Shown: piece after piece, positions 54,210 through 62,902 of the stretch | Numbering within the stretch: the stretch's first letter is position 1 | How the letters are laid out: every line of letters starts with the position of its first letter | Origin: CAWDAQ01 sp963800325 | GTDB lineage: Bacteria > Actinomycetota > Actinomycetes > Actinomycetales > Dermatophilaceae | Assembly (NCBI GenBank): GCA_963800325.1 | Contig: CAWDAQ010000005.1 | Location: 1,054,001 to 1,118,000 of the forward strand | Length of the DNA: 64,000 bases | Direction of reading: 5' to 3' | Made by a program: the position numbers and the translations under genes | The notes under the pieces: model-generated | Database searches by the model: none | Told to the model about the DNA's origin: nothing | Seen by the model: only the letters and a program-made list of their open reading frames with translations

Positions 54210-55285
54210 GACAGGACGCGGGCGAGGACGGTGGCGATCCGCTCCCCCGCAGCGCCGTCCCAGAGCGGGGGGACGGGCCAGCTCGCCTGCCGGCCCCGGG
54301 CGAGCGCCGCCTCGAGCTCGGCGGCGAGGGTCGAGCGGCGCACGAGCCGGTTGGTCCCGTCGGTGATCGTCACCGGCCGCTCGGTGGTCTCCCGCAGCGT
54401 CAGGCACGCCACCCCGAGGATCGTCGTCTCCTCCTGCACGCCCCCGGAGTCGGTCACGACGGCGCGGGCGTCCCGGACGAGGCCGAGGAACTCGAGGTAG
54501 CCCATCGGGTCGACGACGTGGACGGCCGGGTGGCCCGAGACCCCGGCCGCCTCGAGTGCTCGGCGGCCGCGGGGGTGGACCGGGAGGACGACGGGCACGA
54601 GGTCGGCGGCCTCGTGGAGCGCGCCGACGAGCTCGCGGGCGTCGGCGGGGTCGTCGACGTTGGAGGGACGGTGCAGCGTCGCGACGGCGTAGTCCCCCTC
54701 CACGCCGGCGACGGCCTCCGCGACCTCGTCCGGCAGGTCGTCGCGGTGGCGCAGGAGGGTGTCGATCATGGGGTTGCCGACGAGGTGGATCCGCTCCGCC
54801 GGGACCCCCTCGCTCCCGAGGTGGGCGACGGCGTCGGCGCTCGTCGCGAGCAGGACGTCGGCGAGCCGGTCGGTGACGACCCGGTTGACCTCCTCGGGCA
54901 TGGACCGGTCGAAGCTGCGCAGGCCGGCCTCGACGTGCGCGAGCCGGATGCCGGCCTTGGCGGCGACGAGGGCCGCGGCGAGGGTGGAGTTGACGTCGCC
55001 GTAGACGACGACGAGGTCGGGCCGCTCCCGCGTGAACAGGTCCTCGAGCCCGGTCATGATCGCAGCGGTCTGCCGGCCGTGGCTGCCCGACCCCACTCCG
55101 AGGTCGACGTCGGGCCGGGGCAGGCCCAGCTGGGTGAAGAAGACCCGGGACATCGCGGGGTCGTAGTGCTGCCCGGTGTGGACGAGCAGCTGGCGGACGG
55201 GGCGGCTCGACAGCGCCCGGATCACGGGCGCGGCCTTGGGGAAGTTCGGTCGCGCGCCGGTGACGTGGAGGACCAGGGGGTGCAT
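54206..55285 (-). CDS. wecB: UDP-N-acetylglucosamine 2-epimerase (non-hydrolysing)
   Basis: Interconverts UDP-GlcNAc and UDP-ManNAc. The 359-residue protein shows the WecB/MnaA motifs VTGARPNFPKAAPVIRAL, VHTGQHYDPAMSRVFF, VVVYGDVNSTLAAALVA, LAHVEAGLRSFDRSMPEEVNRVVTD, LHRPSNVDDP and VVTDSGGVQEETTILG with the allosteric and active-site residues. ATG 55285 was chosen because the family N-terminus begins there. It heads a three-gene minus-strand operon with two glycosyltransferases and is divergent from another glycosyltransferase followed by the WecC homologue. Confidence 0.93.
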   Translation of the reverse strand: MHPLVLHVTGARPNFPKAAPVIRALSSRPVRQLLVHTGQHYDPAMSRVFFTQLGLPRPDVDLGVGSGSHGRQTAAIMTGLEDLFTRERPDLVVVYGDVNSTLAAALVAAKAGIRLAHVEAGLRSFDRSMPEEVNRVVTDRLADVLLATSADAVAHLGSEGVPAERIHLVGNPMIDTLLRHRDDLPDEVAEAVAGVEGDYAVATLHRPSNVDDPADARELVGALHEAADLVPVVLPVHPRGRRALEAAGVSGHPAVHVVDPMGYLEFLGLVRDARAVVTDSGGVQEETTILGVACLTLRETTERPVTITDGTNRLVRRSTLAAELEAALARGRQASWPVPPLWDGAAGERIATVLARVLS

Positions 55286-55443
55286 GCCGGCCAGCCTGCC
55301 ACCCCCCGCCCGGGATCCCGGCCCGTCGGCCGGCTCCGTGCCCGACGTTTCCGGATCGGTCACCACCCAGACGATAACGTGTTGCCCTCCCGTCACCAAC
55401 GGGCCGGAGCATGCTGGACGTCCACGACGCAGGAGGCGGAGGA

Positions 55444-57234
55444 GTGCGCCCTGAGGTGCCCGTCGGCGCGCCCGTGCGCGCCGTCCGCAACGCGCCCCTC
55501 CTGGCGTCGGTGCTCGCCCGTCGATCGGTCCGGGGCGGCGCGGCCGCCGGCTACGCGGGACTGCGCCTGGCGCCCGGCCCGCTGGTACGGGCCCTGACCG
55601 GCTCGTTCGCCGAGCGGGCGTGCCCGGTGGCCCGCGCCCTCGCCCTGGCCGCCCGCGGGGACCGCCGGGGCGCGGTCGCCGCGCTGCACCACGCCCTCGC
55701 CGTCGCCCGCGGCGCTGCCCGGGCCCGGGCGGTCGCCGCGGCCGCGGCGACCCTCGGACAGTCCCACCTCGCCGAACAGGCCCTCCTGCTGGTCCCGGCC
55801 GGCGACCGCCACCGCTTCCTGGTCGAGGCCCTCGTCGCGGAGGTGCTCGGCGAACCGGGCCGGGCCCTGACGGTTCTCGGCACCCACCACCGCCGCTACC
55901 GGCGCGAGCTCGCGGGGGAGCTCACCGCGATCCGCGGCGACCTGCTCGGGATCGCGCCGGCGCGCGCGCCGCGACCGGTGCCGACCGGCCGCGGGGGCCG
56001 CACCCGGGTGCTGCACGTCGTGACGAGCTCCCTCCCGGAGGTGCAGGCCGGCTCGACGCTGCGCACCCAGGGCCTCGCCGCCGCCCAGCGCGCCCGGGGC
56101 GTCGAGGCCCACGTCGTGACGCGGGTGGGGTTCCCGGTCGACGTGGGGCGGCTCGCCGCTGACACGTCGACGTGGGTCGACGGGGTGCCGTACCACCGGC
56201 TGCTGCCGCGCGGGGCCGGGCCGGCCGACCGGGCGGGGCTCGTGCGCCGGCGCGCCGACGAGCTCGTCCGGCTCTCCCGGCGGCTCGACGTCGACGTGCT
56301 CCACGCGCACACCCCGCACGACAACGCCCAGGCGGCGCTGCTCGCCGGCGCCCGGCTCGGGCTGCCGGTGGTCTACGAGGTCCGGGGGTTCCTCGAGGAG
56401 ACCTGGCGCAGCCGGGGCGGCGACCCCACGTCGCAGCGGTACCGGCTGGAGCGGGCCACCGAGGACAGGTGCATGGCCGCCGCCGACGCCGTCGTCGCGC
56501 TCTCGGGGAGCATCCGCGACGCCGTCGTCGAGCGCGGCGTCGACCCGGCCCGGGTCCACCTCGCCCCGAACGCCGTCGACGCCTCGTGGCTCACCGCCCG
56601 CCCGGACGGGGCCACGGTCCGTCGCCGGTGGGGCATCCCGCAGGCGGCGCTCGTGGTCGGCACCGTGAGCACGCTCAACGACTACGAGGGCGTCGACACC
56701 CTCCTCGCCGCCGCCGCGGAGCTCGACGACCCCCGCCTCGTCGTGCTCGTCGTCGGCGACGGGCCCGCCCGGTCCCGGCTCGTCGAGCTCGCCTCCCGCC
56801 GGGGGGTGCGTGCGGTCTTCACCGGCCGGGTCCCGCACGAGCACGCCGCCGAGCACCACGCCGCGATCGACGTGTTCTGCGTGCCGAGGACCGACACCCC
56901 GGTGACCGGACTCGTCCCCCCGCTGAAGCCGCTGGAGGCGATGGCGCTGGCGCGTCCCGTGCTCGCCAGCGACCTCCCTCCGCTCCGGGAGCTCGTCGAG
57001 CCCGGTCGCGCGGGCCTGCTGCTGCCCGCGGGGGACCCGAGGGCCTGGGCGGTGGCCCTCGCCGACCTGATCGCCGAGCCCGGAGCCCACGTCGACGCCG
57101 GCGGGCGGGCCCGGGAATGGGTGGCCTCCCAACGCACGTGGGACGCGGTCGCGGCGATCTACGATGGGGTCTACGGGGGGGTCGGCCGTCGTGGGTCCCC
57201 GCTCCCGGGACAGGAGGGGTCGCATGTCCACTGA
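55444..57234 (+). CDS. glycosyltransferase family 4 with N-terminal helical region
   Basis: The 596-residue protein has a GT4 domain in its last 400 residues: VLHVVTSSLPEVQAGSTLRTQGLAAAQRARGVEAHVVTR, VLHAHTPHDNAQAALLAGARLGLPVVYEVRGFLEETW, VHLAPNAVDASWL, VGTVSTLNDYEGVDTLLAAAAEL, LVVGDGPARSRLVELA and LVPPLKPLEAMALARPVLASD with the EX7E-like glutamates. The first 180 residues are Ala/Arg-rich and helical and unassigned. GTG 55444 is preferred because AGGAGG lies about eight bases upstream; an in-frame ATG at 55411 would add 11 residues. It overlaps the WecC-like gene by 11 bases. Confidence 0.82.
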   Translation: MRPEVPVGAPVRAVRNAPLLASVLARRSVRGGAAAGYAGLRLAPGPLVRALTGSFAERACPVARALALAARGDRRGAVAALHHALAVARGAARARAVAAAAATLGQSHLAEQALLLVPAGDRHRFLVEALVAEVLGEPGRALTVLGTHHRRYRRELAGELTAIRGDLLGIAPARAPRPVPTGRGGRTRVLHVVTSSLPEVQAGSTLRTQGLAAAQRARGVEAHVVTRVGFPVDVGRLAADTSTWVDGVPYHRLLPRGAGPADRAGLVRRRADELVRLSRRLDVDVLHAHTPHDNAQAALLAGARLGLPVVYEVRGFLEETWRSRGGDPTSQRYRLERATEDRCMAAADAVVALSGSIRDAVVERGVDPARVHLAPNAVDASWLTARPDGATVRRRWGIPQAALVVGTVSTLNDYEGVDTLLAAAAELDDPRLVVLVVGDGPARSRLVELASRRGVRAVFTGRVPHEHAAEHHAAIDVFCVPRTDTPVTGLVPPLKPLEAMALARPVLASDLPPLRELVEPGRAGLLLPAGDPRAWAVALADLIAEPGAHVDAGGRAREWVASQRTWDAVAAIYDGVYGGVGRRGSPLPGQEGSHVH

Positions 57235-58486
57235 CCTCGTCGTCATCGGCCTCGGCTACGTTGGGCTCCCGCTCGCCCGGGAGGCCACCCGGGCGGGCCT
57301 GTCCGTCGCGGGCCTGGACGTCTCCGGGGACGTCGTCGCGAGCCTGTCGGCCGGCCGCTCCCACGTCGACGACCTCAGCGACGCCGACGTCGCGGACATG
57401 CTGGCCGCCGGCTTCCGCCCGAGCACCGACGCCGCGGTGCTCGACGACGCCGACGCGGTCGCCATCTGCGTGCCCACCCCGCTGGCCGCCGGGGGCGGGC
57501 CCGACCTCGGCGCCGTCGAGGCCGCCGTCACCGTCGTCGCCGAGCACCTCCACGAGGGGATGCTCGTCGTGCTCGAGTCCACCACCTACCCCGGCACCAC
57601 CGACGAGGTCGTCCGGCCCGTCCTCGAGGGCTCGGGCCTCGTCGCCGGACGCGACTTCCACCTGGCCTTCTCCCCGGAGCGCATCGACCCCGGGAACCCG
57701 GTCTGGGGTCCGCACAACACCCCGAAGGTCGTCGGCGGCCACACGAGCCGGTGCGCCGACCGCGCCGAGCAGCTGTACCGGAAGGTGACCACCACCGTCG
57801 TGCGCACCCGGGGCACCCGGGAGGCGGAGACCGCCAAGCTGCTCGAGAACACCTACCGGCACATCAACATCGCGCTCGTCAACGAGATGGCCCGCTTCTG
57901 CCACGAGCTCCACATCGACCTGTGGGACGTCATCGCGGCGGCCGCGACGAAGCCGTTCGGGTTCCAGCCGTTCTACCCCGGCCCGGGGGTGGGCGGCCAC
58001 TGCATCCCGATCGACCCCAACTACCTCTCCCACAACGTCCGGACCCGCCTGGGCTACCCGTTCCGGTTCGTCGAGCTCGCGCAGGAGATCAACGCGACGA
58101 TGCCGGCCTACGTCGTCCGCCGGGTCCAGGACGCCCTCAATGCCCGCCGCAAGCCGCTGGCCGGCTCGGGCGTCCTGCTCCTCGGGGTGACGTACAAGGC
58201 GAACATCGCCGACGAGCGGGAGTCCCCCGCCGTCCCGCTGGCCCGGGGCCTGCTCGCCCAGGGCGCGGTGGTCCGCTACCACGACCCGCACGTCCCGCAC
58301 TGGTCGCGGATGGCCGACCGGGTCGAGCGGGTCACGGACCCGGTCGCCGGGGCCGGCGAGGCCGACGTCGTCGTCCTCGTCCAGCACCACGACGAGTACG
58401 ACCTCGTGGCGCTCGCCGAGGCGGCCGACTGCCTCCTGGACACCCGTGGCCGGGTGCCCCGCAGTCCGTCCGTGATCCGGCTGTGA
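57224..58486 (+). CDS. wecC: nucleotide-sugar dehydrogenase (UDP-ManNAc dehydrogenase type)
   Basis: NAD-dependent oxidation of a UDP-sugar to a uronic acid. The 420-residue protein has Rossmann motif IGLGYVGLP at 8-16, AFSPERIDPGN, and active-site Cys260 in GGHCIPIDPNYL, preceded by PFGFQPFYPGPGVGGH, which fits the WecC/UDP-ManNAcA branch better than UDP-glucose dehydrogenases. Pairing with the WecB homologue 2 kb away supports UDP-ManNAc to UDP-ManNAcA. AGGAGGGG precedes ATG 57224 at good spacing. The start overlaps the preceding glycosyltransferase by 11 bases. Confidence 0.9.
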   Translation: MSTDLVVIGLGYVGLPLAREATRAGLSVAGLDVSGDVVASLSAGRSHVDDLSDADVADMLAAGFRPSTDAAVLDDADAVAICVPTPLAAGGGPDLGAVEAAVTVVAEHLHEGMLVVLESTTYPGTTDEVVRPVLEGSGLVAGRDFHLAFSPERIDPGNPVWGPHNTPKVVGGHTSRCADRAEQLYRKVTTTVVRTRGTREAETAKLLENTYRHINIALVNEMARFCHELHIDLWDVIAAAATKPFGFQPFYPGPGVGGHCIPIDPNYLSHNVRTRLGYPFRFVELAQEINATMPAYVVRRVQDALNARRKPLAGSGVLLLGVTYKANIADERESPAVPLARGLLAQGAVVRYHDPHVPHWSRMADRVERVTDPVAGAGEADVVVLVQHHDEYDLVALAEAADCLLDTRGRVPRSPSVIRL

Positions 58487-58496
58487 GGACGTGGCC

Positions 58497-59630
58497 GTGA
58501 GCTCGTCGGTCCTCGTCGTCACCGTGGTCCACCATCCCGCCGACGCGAGGGTCTACCACCGCGAGATCACCGCCCTTCTCGCGGCCGGCTGGCGGGTGAC
58601 GTACGCCGCGCCCTTCACCGGCCACCACCGGGCGCAGCCCACCCCCGGGGCCCGGCTGCGCACGCTCGACCTGCCCCGGGCGCACGGCCGCCACCGCACG
58701 GCCGCCCTCCGGGCCGCCCGGGCGCTGCTCGCGAGGGAGGGGGAGCGGCACGCCGTCGTCCTGCTCCACGACCCGGAGCTGCTCGTGGCCGCGGCCGGTC
58801 TCGGGCTGCGCAACCTCGTCTGGGACGTGCACGAGGACACCGCCGCCTCGCTGGGCGCGAAGACGTGGCTGCCGCCGGGCGGCCGGCTGCTCGGACGCGT
58901 CGCGGTCCGCGGCGTCGAGCAGTGGGCCGACCGGCGGATGCCGCTGCTGCTGGCGGAGTACGCCTACCAGGACCGCTTCGACCACCCGCACGACGTCGTC
59001 CCCAACGCCACGTGGGTCCCGGTCCACGTCGACGGTCCCGGCACCGACCGGGTGGTCTACCTCGGGACGGTGACGATGGCCCGGGGCGCCGCCCTCCTCG
59101 GGGAGGTCGGGCGGCTGCTCAGGCGCCGTGCCGGGGACGCGGTGCGGCTCGAGGTCGTCGGACCGACCGCCGACCGCGCCTCGGCGACCCTGCTGGGCCG
59201 GGCCCGCGAGCGCGGCGACCTGAGCTGGGACGGCTTCGTCGAGAACACCGAGGCCCTCCCCCGGCTCCGGGGCGCCCTCGCGGGGCTGTCGCTGCTGCAC
59301 GACCTGCCGAACTACCGGCACAGCATGCCGACCAAGGTGCTGGAGTACATGGCCTACGGCGTGCCGGTCGTCACCACCCCGCTGCCGGTGCCCGCGGAGG
59401 TCGTCCGGTCCGCCGGGTGCGGGGTGGTCGTGCCGTTCGGGGACCCCGAGGCCGTCGTCGACGAGGTCCTCGCGCTCCGCGCGGACCCGGCTCGGGCCGC
59501 GCGGATGGGCGCGGCCGGGCACGACCGGGTGCTCGCCTGCTACGACTGGCGGACGCTGTCGCGTGACTTCGTCGCGACGATGGAGCGGTTCGCTCGAGGT
59601 GCCCCCGCTCCGCTGGCCTCTCCGGCCTGA
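58497..59630 (+). CDS. glycosyltransferase family 4
   Basis: The 377-residue GT-B protein has VLVVTVVHHPADARVYHREITALLAAGWRVTYAAPF at the N-terminus (the GT4 pattern HPxDxRVxxxE), VVLLHDPELLVAAAGLGL, NLVWDVHEDTAASLG, DVVPNATWVPV, VVYLGTVTMARGAALLGEVGRLL, LEVVGPTAD and HSMPTKVLEYMAYGVPVVTTPLPVPAEVVRSAGCG at the C-terminus. GTG 58497 was preferred over GTG 58491 because GAGGA is then seven bases upstream. It follows the WecC homologue by ten bases in the same operon; the sugar donor is probably one of its products, but this is not visible in sequence. Confidence 0.85.
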   Translation: MSSSVLVVTVVHHPADARVYHREITALLAAGWRVTYAAPFTGHHRAQPTPGARLRTLDLPRAHGRHRTAALRAARALLAREGERHAVVLLHDPELLVAAAGLGLRNLVWDVHEDTAASLGAKTWLPPGGRLLGRVAVRGVEQWADRRMPLLLAEYAYQDRFDHPHDVVPNATWVPVHVDGPGTDRVVYLGTVTMARGAALLGEVGRLLRRRAGDAVRLEVVGPTADRASATLLGRARERGDLSWDGFVENTEALPRLRGALAGLSLLHDLPNYRHSMPTKVLEYMAYGVPVVTTPLPVPAEVVRSAGCGVVVPFGDPEAVVDEVLALRADPARAARMGAAGHDRVLACYDWRTLSRDFVATMERFARGAPAPLASPA

Positions 59631-59643
59631 GCCCGCGAGCAGG

Positions 59644-61185
59644 TCAGCAGGCCGACGAGAGCGAGGCGAAGGTGTCCGTGGGCTCGCTCGGGGTCGAGCT
59701 CGGGCTCGGGGTGCTCGTGCTCGTCGCCGAACCGGAGGACGGCGACGAGGACGAGGTCGAGGAGGACGGGTGGTCGGTCGTCGCCCGTCGCACGAGCCGG
59801 TGGATCTTCGCGTAGTCGGGGTTCGTGACGTCGATGACCCGGTTGGTGAAGGTCAGCGCGCTGATCGACCCCTTCTGGATGCGCTCGACGAGGTCGACCC
59901 ACGCCGGCAGGTCCTCCTGCGGGATGTCGACGCTGACGTGCTTCTTCGCGACGTCCGCGAGGTCGGGGTAGCGCCTGAGCATCGAGACCGGGTTGACCTG
60001 GTTGAGCAGCGCCGCCGTGACGCAGCGCTGGCGCCGCATCCGGGAGAAGTCGTCGGTCGTCGCGCGGGACCGGGCGTACCAGAGGGCGTGGAAGCCGTCC
60101 ATGTGCTGCGGCCCCGCGTCGATCCAGCCGGTGATCCCCGAGATCTGGCCGTTCTCGACGTGCCCGCCGATCGGGACCCGCTCCTTGGCGTTGATGTCGA
60201 CCCCGCCCATGGCGTCGACGAGGGACTGGAAGCCGGACAGGTCGATGATGACGGTGTGGTCGATGCCGATCCCGAGCACCGACTCCAGGACCTGCCGCGT
60301 CGAGGTCAGCCCGGGGTTCGGGTCGTTCGGGAACAGGTCCTTGTGGTCGGTGGCGAGCGTCCAGATGGAGTTCATCAGGCACTGGTCGCCGCAGTCGTAC
60401 CCGTTCGGGTAGAGCCGGTGCAGCGGGTTCTTCTTCGGGATCGGGATGTTCTCGAGGTTGCGCGGCACGCCGATGAGGACGGTGTCGCCGGTGTGCGGGT
60501 CGACGCTCGCGACGATCATCGAGTCGGTGCGCGTGCCGGTCCGGTCGGTGCCGGCGTCGGAGCCGAGGAGGAGGACGTTGACGCGGTCCACGTCCTCCCA
60601 CGGGTCCTGGTCGGGGGAGCCGGCGGTGGGGTCGTTGGACCCGGTCGTGTACGACGACGACGGGTGGAACACCGTGCCGACGACGGAGCGCTGGATCGCG
60701 ACGTAGCGGACCGCCTCCACCGCCGGCAGCGCGACGAGGACGCACATCAGGGCCGCGAAGCCCCGGGCGAGCACCGTCGAGCGGCGCCCGGTGCGCGGCT
60801 CGGTGAGCCACGCGGTGAGGACGATCGTCGCGATCCACACGAGGGCGACCGCGACGACCCCCACCCCGATCGCGAGCAGCGCCCGCGGCCGGACCGCGAG
60901 GTCGAGGACGGTGTGGACGAGGCCACCGGCCCGCGTGCGCCAGAGCAGGAACCCGGCGCCGAGGAGGAAGAGGAGCAGGACCAGCGCGCCGACCCGGCGC
61001 GCCCGGGTGCCGAGCAGCCCCGCCCCGGGGACGAGGGTGCCGAGCACCGTCAGGCCGAGGAAACGGCCCCAGCCGGGACGCTCGCCGGGGTGACGCCGGG
61101 GTCGCCCGCTCCCACCGGCCGCCGTGGGCCGGTGGCCCTCGTCGGTCCCGTCGTCGTGCTCGGCGTCCTGCTGTCCCTCGTTCAC
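59644..61185 (-). CDS. LCP-family (LytR-CpsA-Psr) cell-wall glycopolymer ligase
   Basis: The 513-residue protein should transfer a lipid-linked glycopolymer to peptidoglycan. It has two to four hydrophobic segments in the first 160 residues and an extracellular LCP domain (about 215-430): VDRVNVLLLGSDAGTDRTGTRTDSMIVASVDPHTGDTVLIGVPRNLENIPIP with conserved Asp/Arg residues, HTVIIDLSGFQSLVDAMGGVDINA and HALWYARSRATTDDFSRMRRQ. The C-terminal 45 residues are a low-complexity Ser/Thr/Pro tail. It is convergent with the last glycosyltransferase gene of the glycan block, which supports the polymer-attachment reading. Confidence 0.9.
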   Translation of the reverse strand: MNEGQQDAEHDDGTDEGHRPTAAGGSGRPRRHPGERPGWGRFLGLTVLGTLVPGAGLLGTRARRVGALVLLLFLLGAGFLLWRTRAGGLVHTVLDLAVRPRALLAIGVGVVAVALVWIATIVLTAWLTEPRTGRRSTVLARGFAALMCVLVALPAVEAVRYVAIQRSVVGTVFHPSSSYTTGSNDPTAGSPDQDPWEDVDRVNVLLLGSDAGTDRTGTRTDSMIVASVDPHTGDTVLIGVPRNLENIPIPKKNPLHRLYPNGYDCGDQCLMNSIWTLATDHKDLFPNDPNPGLTSTRQVLESVLGIGIDHTVIIDLSGFQSLVDAMGGVDINAKERVPIGGHVENGQISGITGWIDAGPQHMDGFHALWYARSRATTDDFSRMRRQRCVTAALLNQVNPVSMLRRYPDLADVAKKHVSVDIPQEDLPAWVDLVERIQKGSISALTFTNRVIDVTNPDYAKIHRLVRRATTDHPSSSTSSSSPSSGSATSTSTPSPSSTPSEPTDTFASLSSAC

Positions 61186-61340
61186 CTGTGTCCGTTCCCT
61201 GTCGCGGCCGTCTCGGCGTGGACGGCCTCATCTGCAACGTGCGGCCGGCGTTCGTGAGTTCCCATGATGGCGCATGCCCGTCCCGGGCCCGGACACCCCC
61301 GCGTCCCGGCCGGGAGCGGGGAGCGCGAGCGGGCCCCGCG

Positions 61341-61781
61341 CTACAGGCCGCGCCAGACCACGAGGGCCTGCGAGCGCGGCATCCGGGGCCGCTGGCCGAC
61401 CCGAACCGGGACGGCCTCCCCGGCCGGACCGACGGCCCAGACCCGCGAGGCGCTGCCGGCCTCGGCGCGGGCCTCCTCGAGCCGGGCGGCGAGGTCGGCC
61501 ACGCGCTCCCGGAGCACCTCGACCTCACGCTCGAGCTGGAGGATCCGCTGGATCCCGGCGAGGGAGACCCCCTCCTCCTGGGAGAGCCGCTGGACCTCGC
61601 GCAGCCGGGCGACGTCCCGGGCGGAGTAGCGCCGCCCCCCGCCGCGGGTGCGCCGCGGGATGACGATGCCGAGGCGGTCGTACTGGCGCAGGGTCTGCGG
61701 GTGCATCCCGGCGAGCTCGGCCGCCACCGAGATGACGAACACCGGGGTGGTGTCGTCAGGGGTGAAGCCGGCCGCGGTCAC
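61341..61781 (-). CDS. hspR: heat-shock repressor HspR
   Basis: MerR-family repressor of 146 residues: PVFVISVAAELAGMHPQTLRQYDRLGIVIPRRTRGGGRRYSARDVARLREVQRLSQEEGVSLAGIQRIL (about 13-81) is the HspR signature, followed by a leucine-rich coiled coil (about 80-108). DnaK acts as co-repressor in actinomycetes. It is the last gene of dnaK-grpE-dnaJ-hspR, six bases after dnaJ. Its operator type (HAIR) is found before clpB at 42910-42930. Confidence 0.95.
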   Translation of the reverse strand: MTAAGFTPDDTTPVFVISVAAELAGMHPQTLRQYDRLGIVIPRRTRGGGRRYSARDVARLREVQRLSQEEGVSLAGIQRILQLEREVEVLRERVADLAARLEEARAEAGSASRVWAVGPAGEAVPVRVGQRPRMPRSQALVVWRGL

Positions 61782-61787
61782 CGCCGG

Positions 61788-62825
61788 TCACTCCCCCGCT
61801 CGCTGGAACAGGGTGGCCCTCGGGTCGACGTCGCCCTCCTGGGCGCGGAGCGCCTCGACCGCGGCCCGGGCCTCGTCGGTGAGGCGCTGCGGGACGACGA
61901 CCTCGACCCGGGCGAGGAGGTCCCCGGTCCCGGACCTGGCCTTCACCCCGCGACCGCGCACCCGCAGCACGCGCCCGCTCGGCGTCCCCGGCGGGATGCG
62001 GACCTTGACCGCGTCCCCGCCGAGCGTCGGCACCCGGACGGTCGCGCCGAGCGCGGCCTCGGCGAACGTGACCGGCAGGTCGACGGTGAGGTTGGTGCCG
62101 TCGCGGCCGAACACCGGGTGGGGGTCGACGGAGACGGTGAGGTAGAGGTCCCCGGGCGGGCTCCCGGCGTCACCGCCGCCGCCCTTGCCCTTGATGCGGA
62201 TCCGCTGCCCGTCCCGCACCCCGGCGGGGATGCGGGTGGTGATCCGGCGTCCCTCGGAGGTGCTCAGGGAGACGGTCGCGCCCTCGACGGCGTCGCGGAA
62301 GGACAGCGTCGTGCGGGCCTCGAGGTCCTGGCCGCGGCGCGGGCCGCGCGGGGCGCCGTATCCGGAGAAGCCGCCCCCGCCCCCGCCGAACATGCCGCCG
62401 AGGATGTCCTCGAGGTCGGGCTCCTCGGCCCCGGGCCGGCCACCGCGGGGGAAGCCCCCGCCGCCACCGGTGCTGAACCGGACGCGTGAGCCCCCGCCGG
62501 CGCCGCCGCCGAACATGTGCGAGAACACGTCCTCGAACCCCGCACCGGACGCCCCGCCCGGGCCGCCGGCGGTGAACCGGGCCCCGCCGTGGGCCATGGA
62601 GCGCAGGGCGTCGTACTGCTGGCGCTCCTCGGGGTCGGAGAGCACCGCGTAGGCCTCCCCGACCTCCTTGAAGCGCTGTTCGGCGCCGCTGTCCCCGGGG
62701 TTGTGGTCCGGGTGCTCCTTGCGGGCGAGCTTGCGGTAGGCCTTCTTGATGGTCGCCTCGTCGGCGTCCTGGGGGACGCCGAGGATCGCGTAGAAGTCCT
62801 TCTCGAACCAGTCCTGGCTCGCCAT
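61788..62825 (-). CDS. dnaJ: J-domain co-chaperone, type without zinc finger
   Basis: The 345-residue protein has an N-terminal J domain with HPD at 38-40 (KEHPDHNPGD), a Gly/Phe-rich region (about 75-160), and two CbpA-like beta domains (about 165-335). There are no CxxCxGxG repeats and no cysteines at all, so it is a class B DnaJ/CbpA, unlike many operon-encoded DnaJ1 proteins. It still stimulates DnaK ATPase through the J domain. It follows grpE by about 77 bases and precedes hspR. Confidence 0.93.
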   Translation of the reverse strand: MASQDWFEKDFYAILGVPQDADEATIKKAYRKLARKEHPDHNPGDSGAEQRFKEVGEAYAVLSDPEERQQYDALRSMAHGGARFTAGGPGGASGAGFEDVFSHMFGGGAGGGSRVRFSTGGGGGFPRGGRPGAEEPDLEDILGGMFGGGGGGFSGYGAPRGPRRGQDLEARTTLSFRDAVEGATVSLSTSEGRRITTRIPAGVRDGQRIRIKGKGGGGDAGSPPGDLYLTVSVDPHPVFGRDGTNLTVDLPVTFAEAALGATVRVPTLGGDAVKVRIPPGTPSGRVLRVRGRGVKARSGTGDLLARVEVVVPQRLTDEARAAVEALRAQEGDVDPRATLFQRAGE

Positions 62826-62902
62826 GCCGGCGTCCTCCTCTCGTCATCGCCGCCGGTGGGCCCCGCCGCCCCGGCGCCGGGTGGCGCCGGGGCCCGGGAG
62901 CC

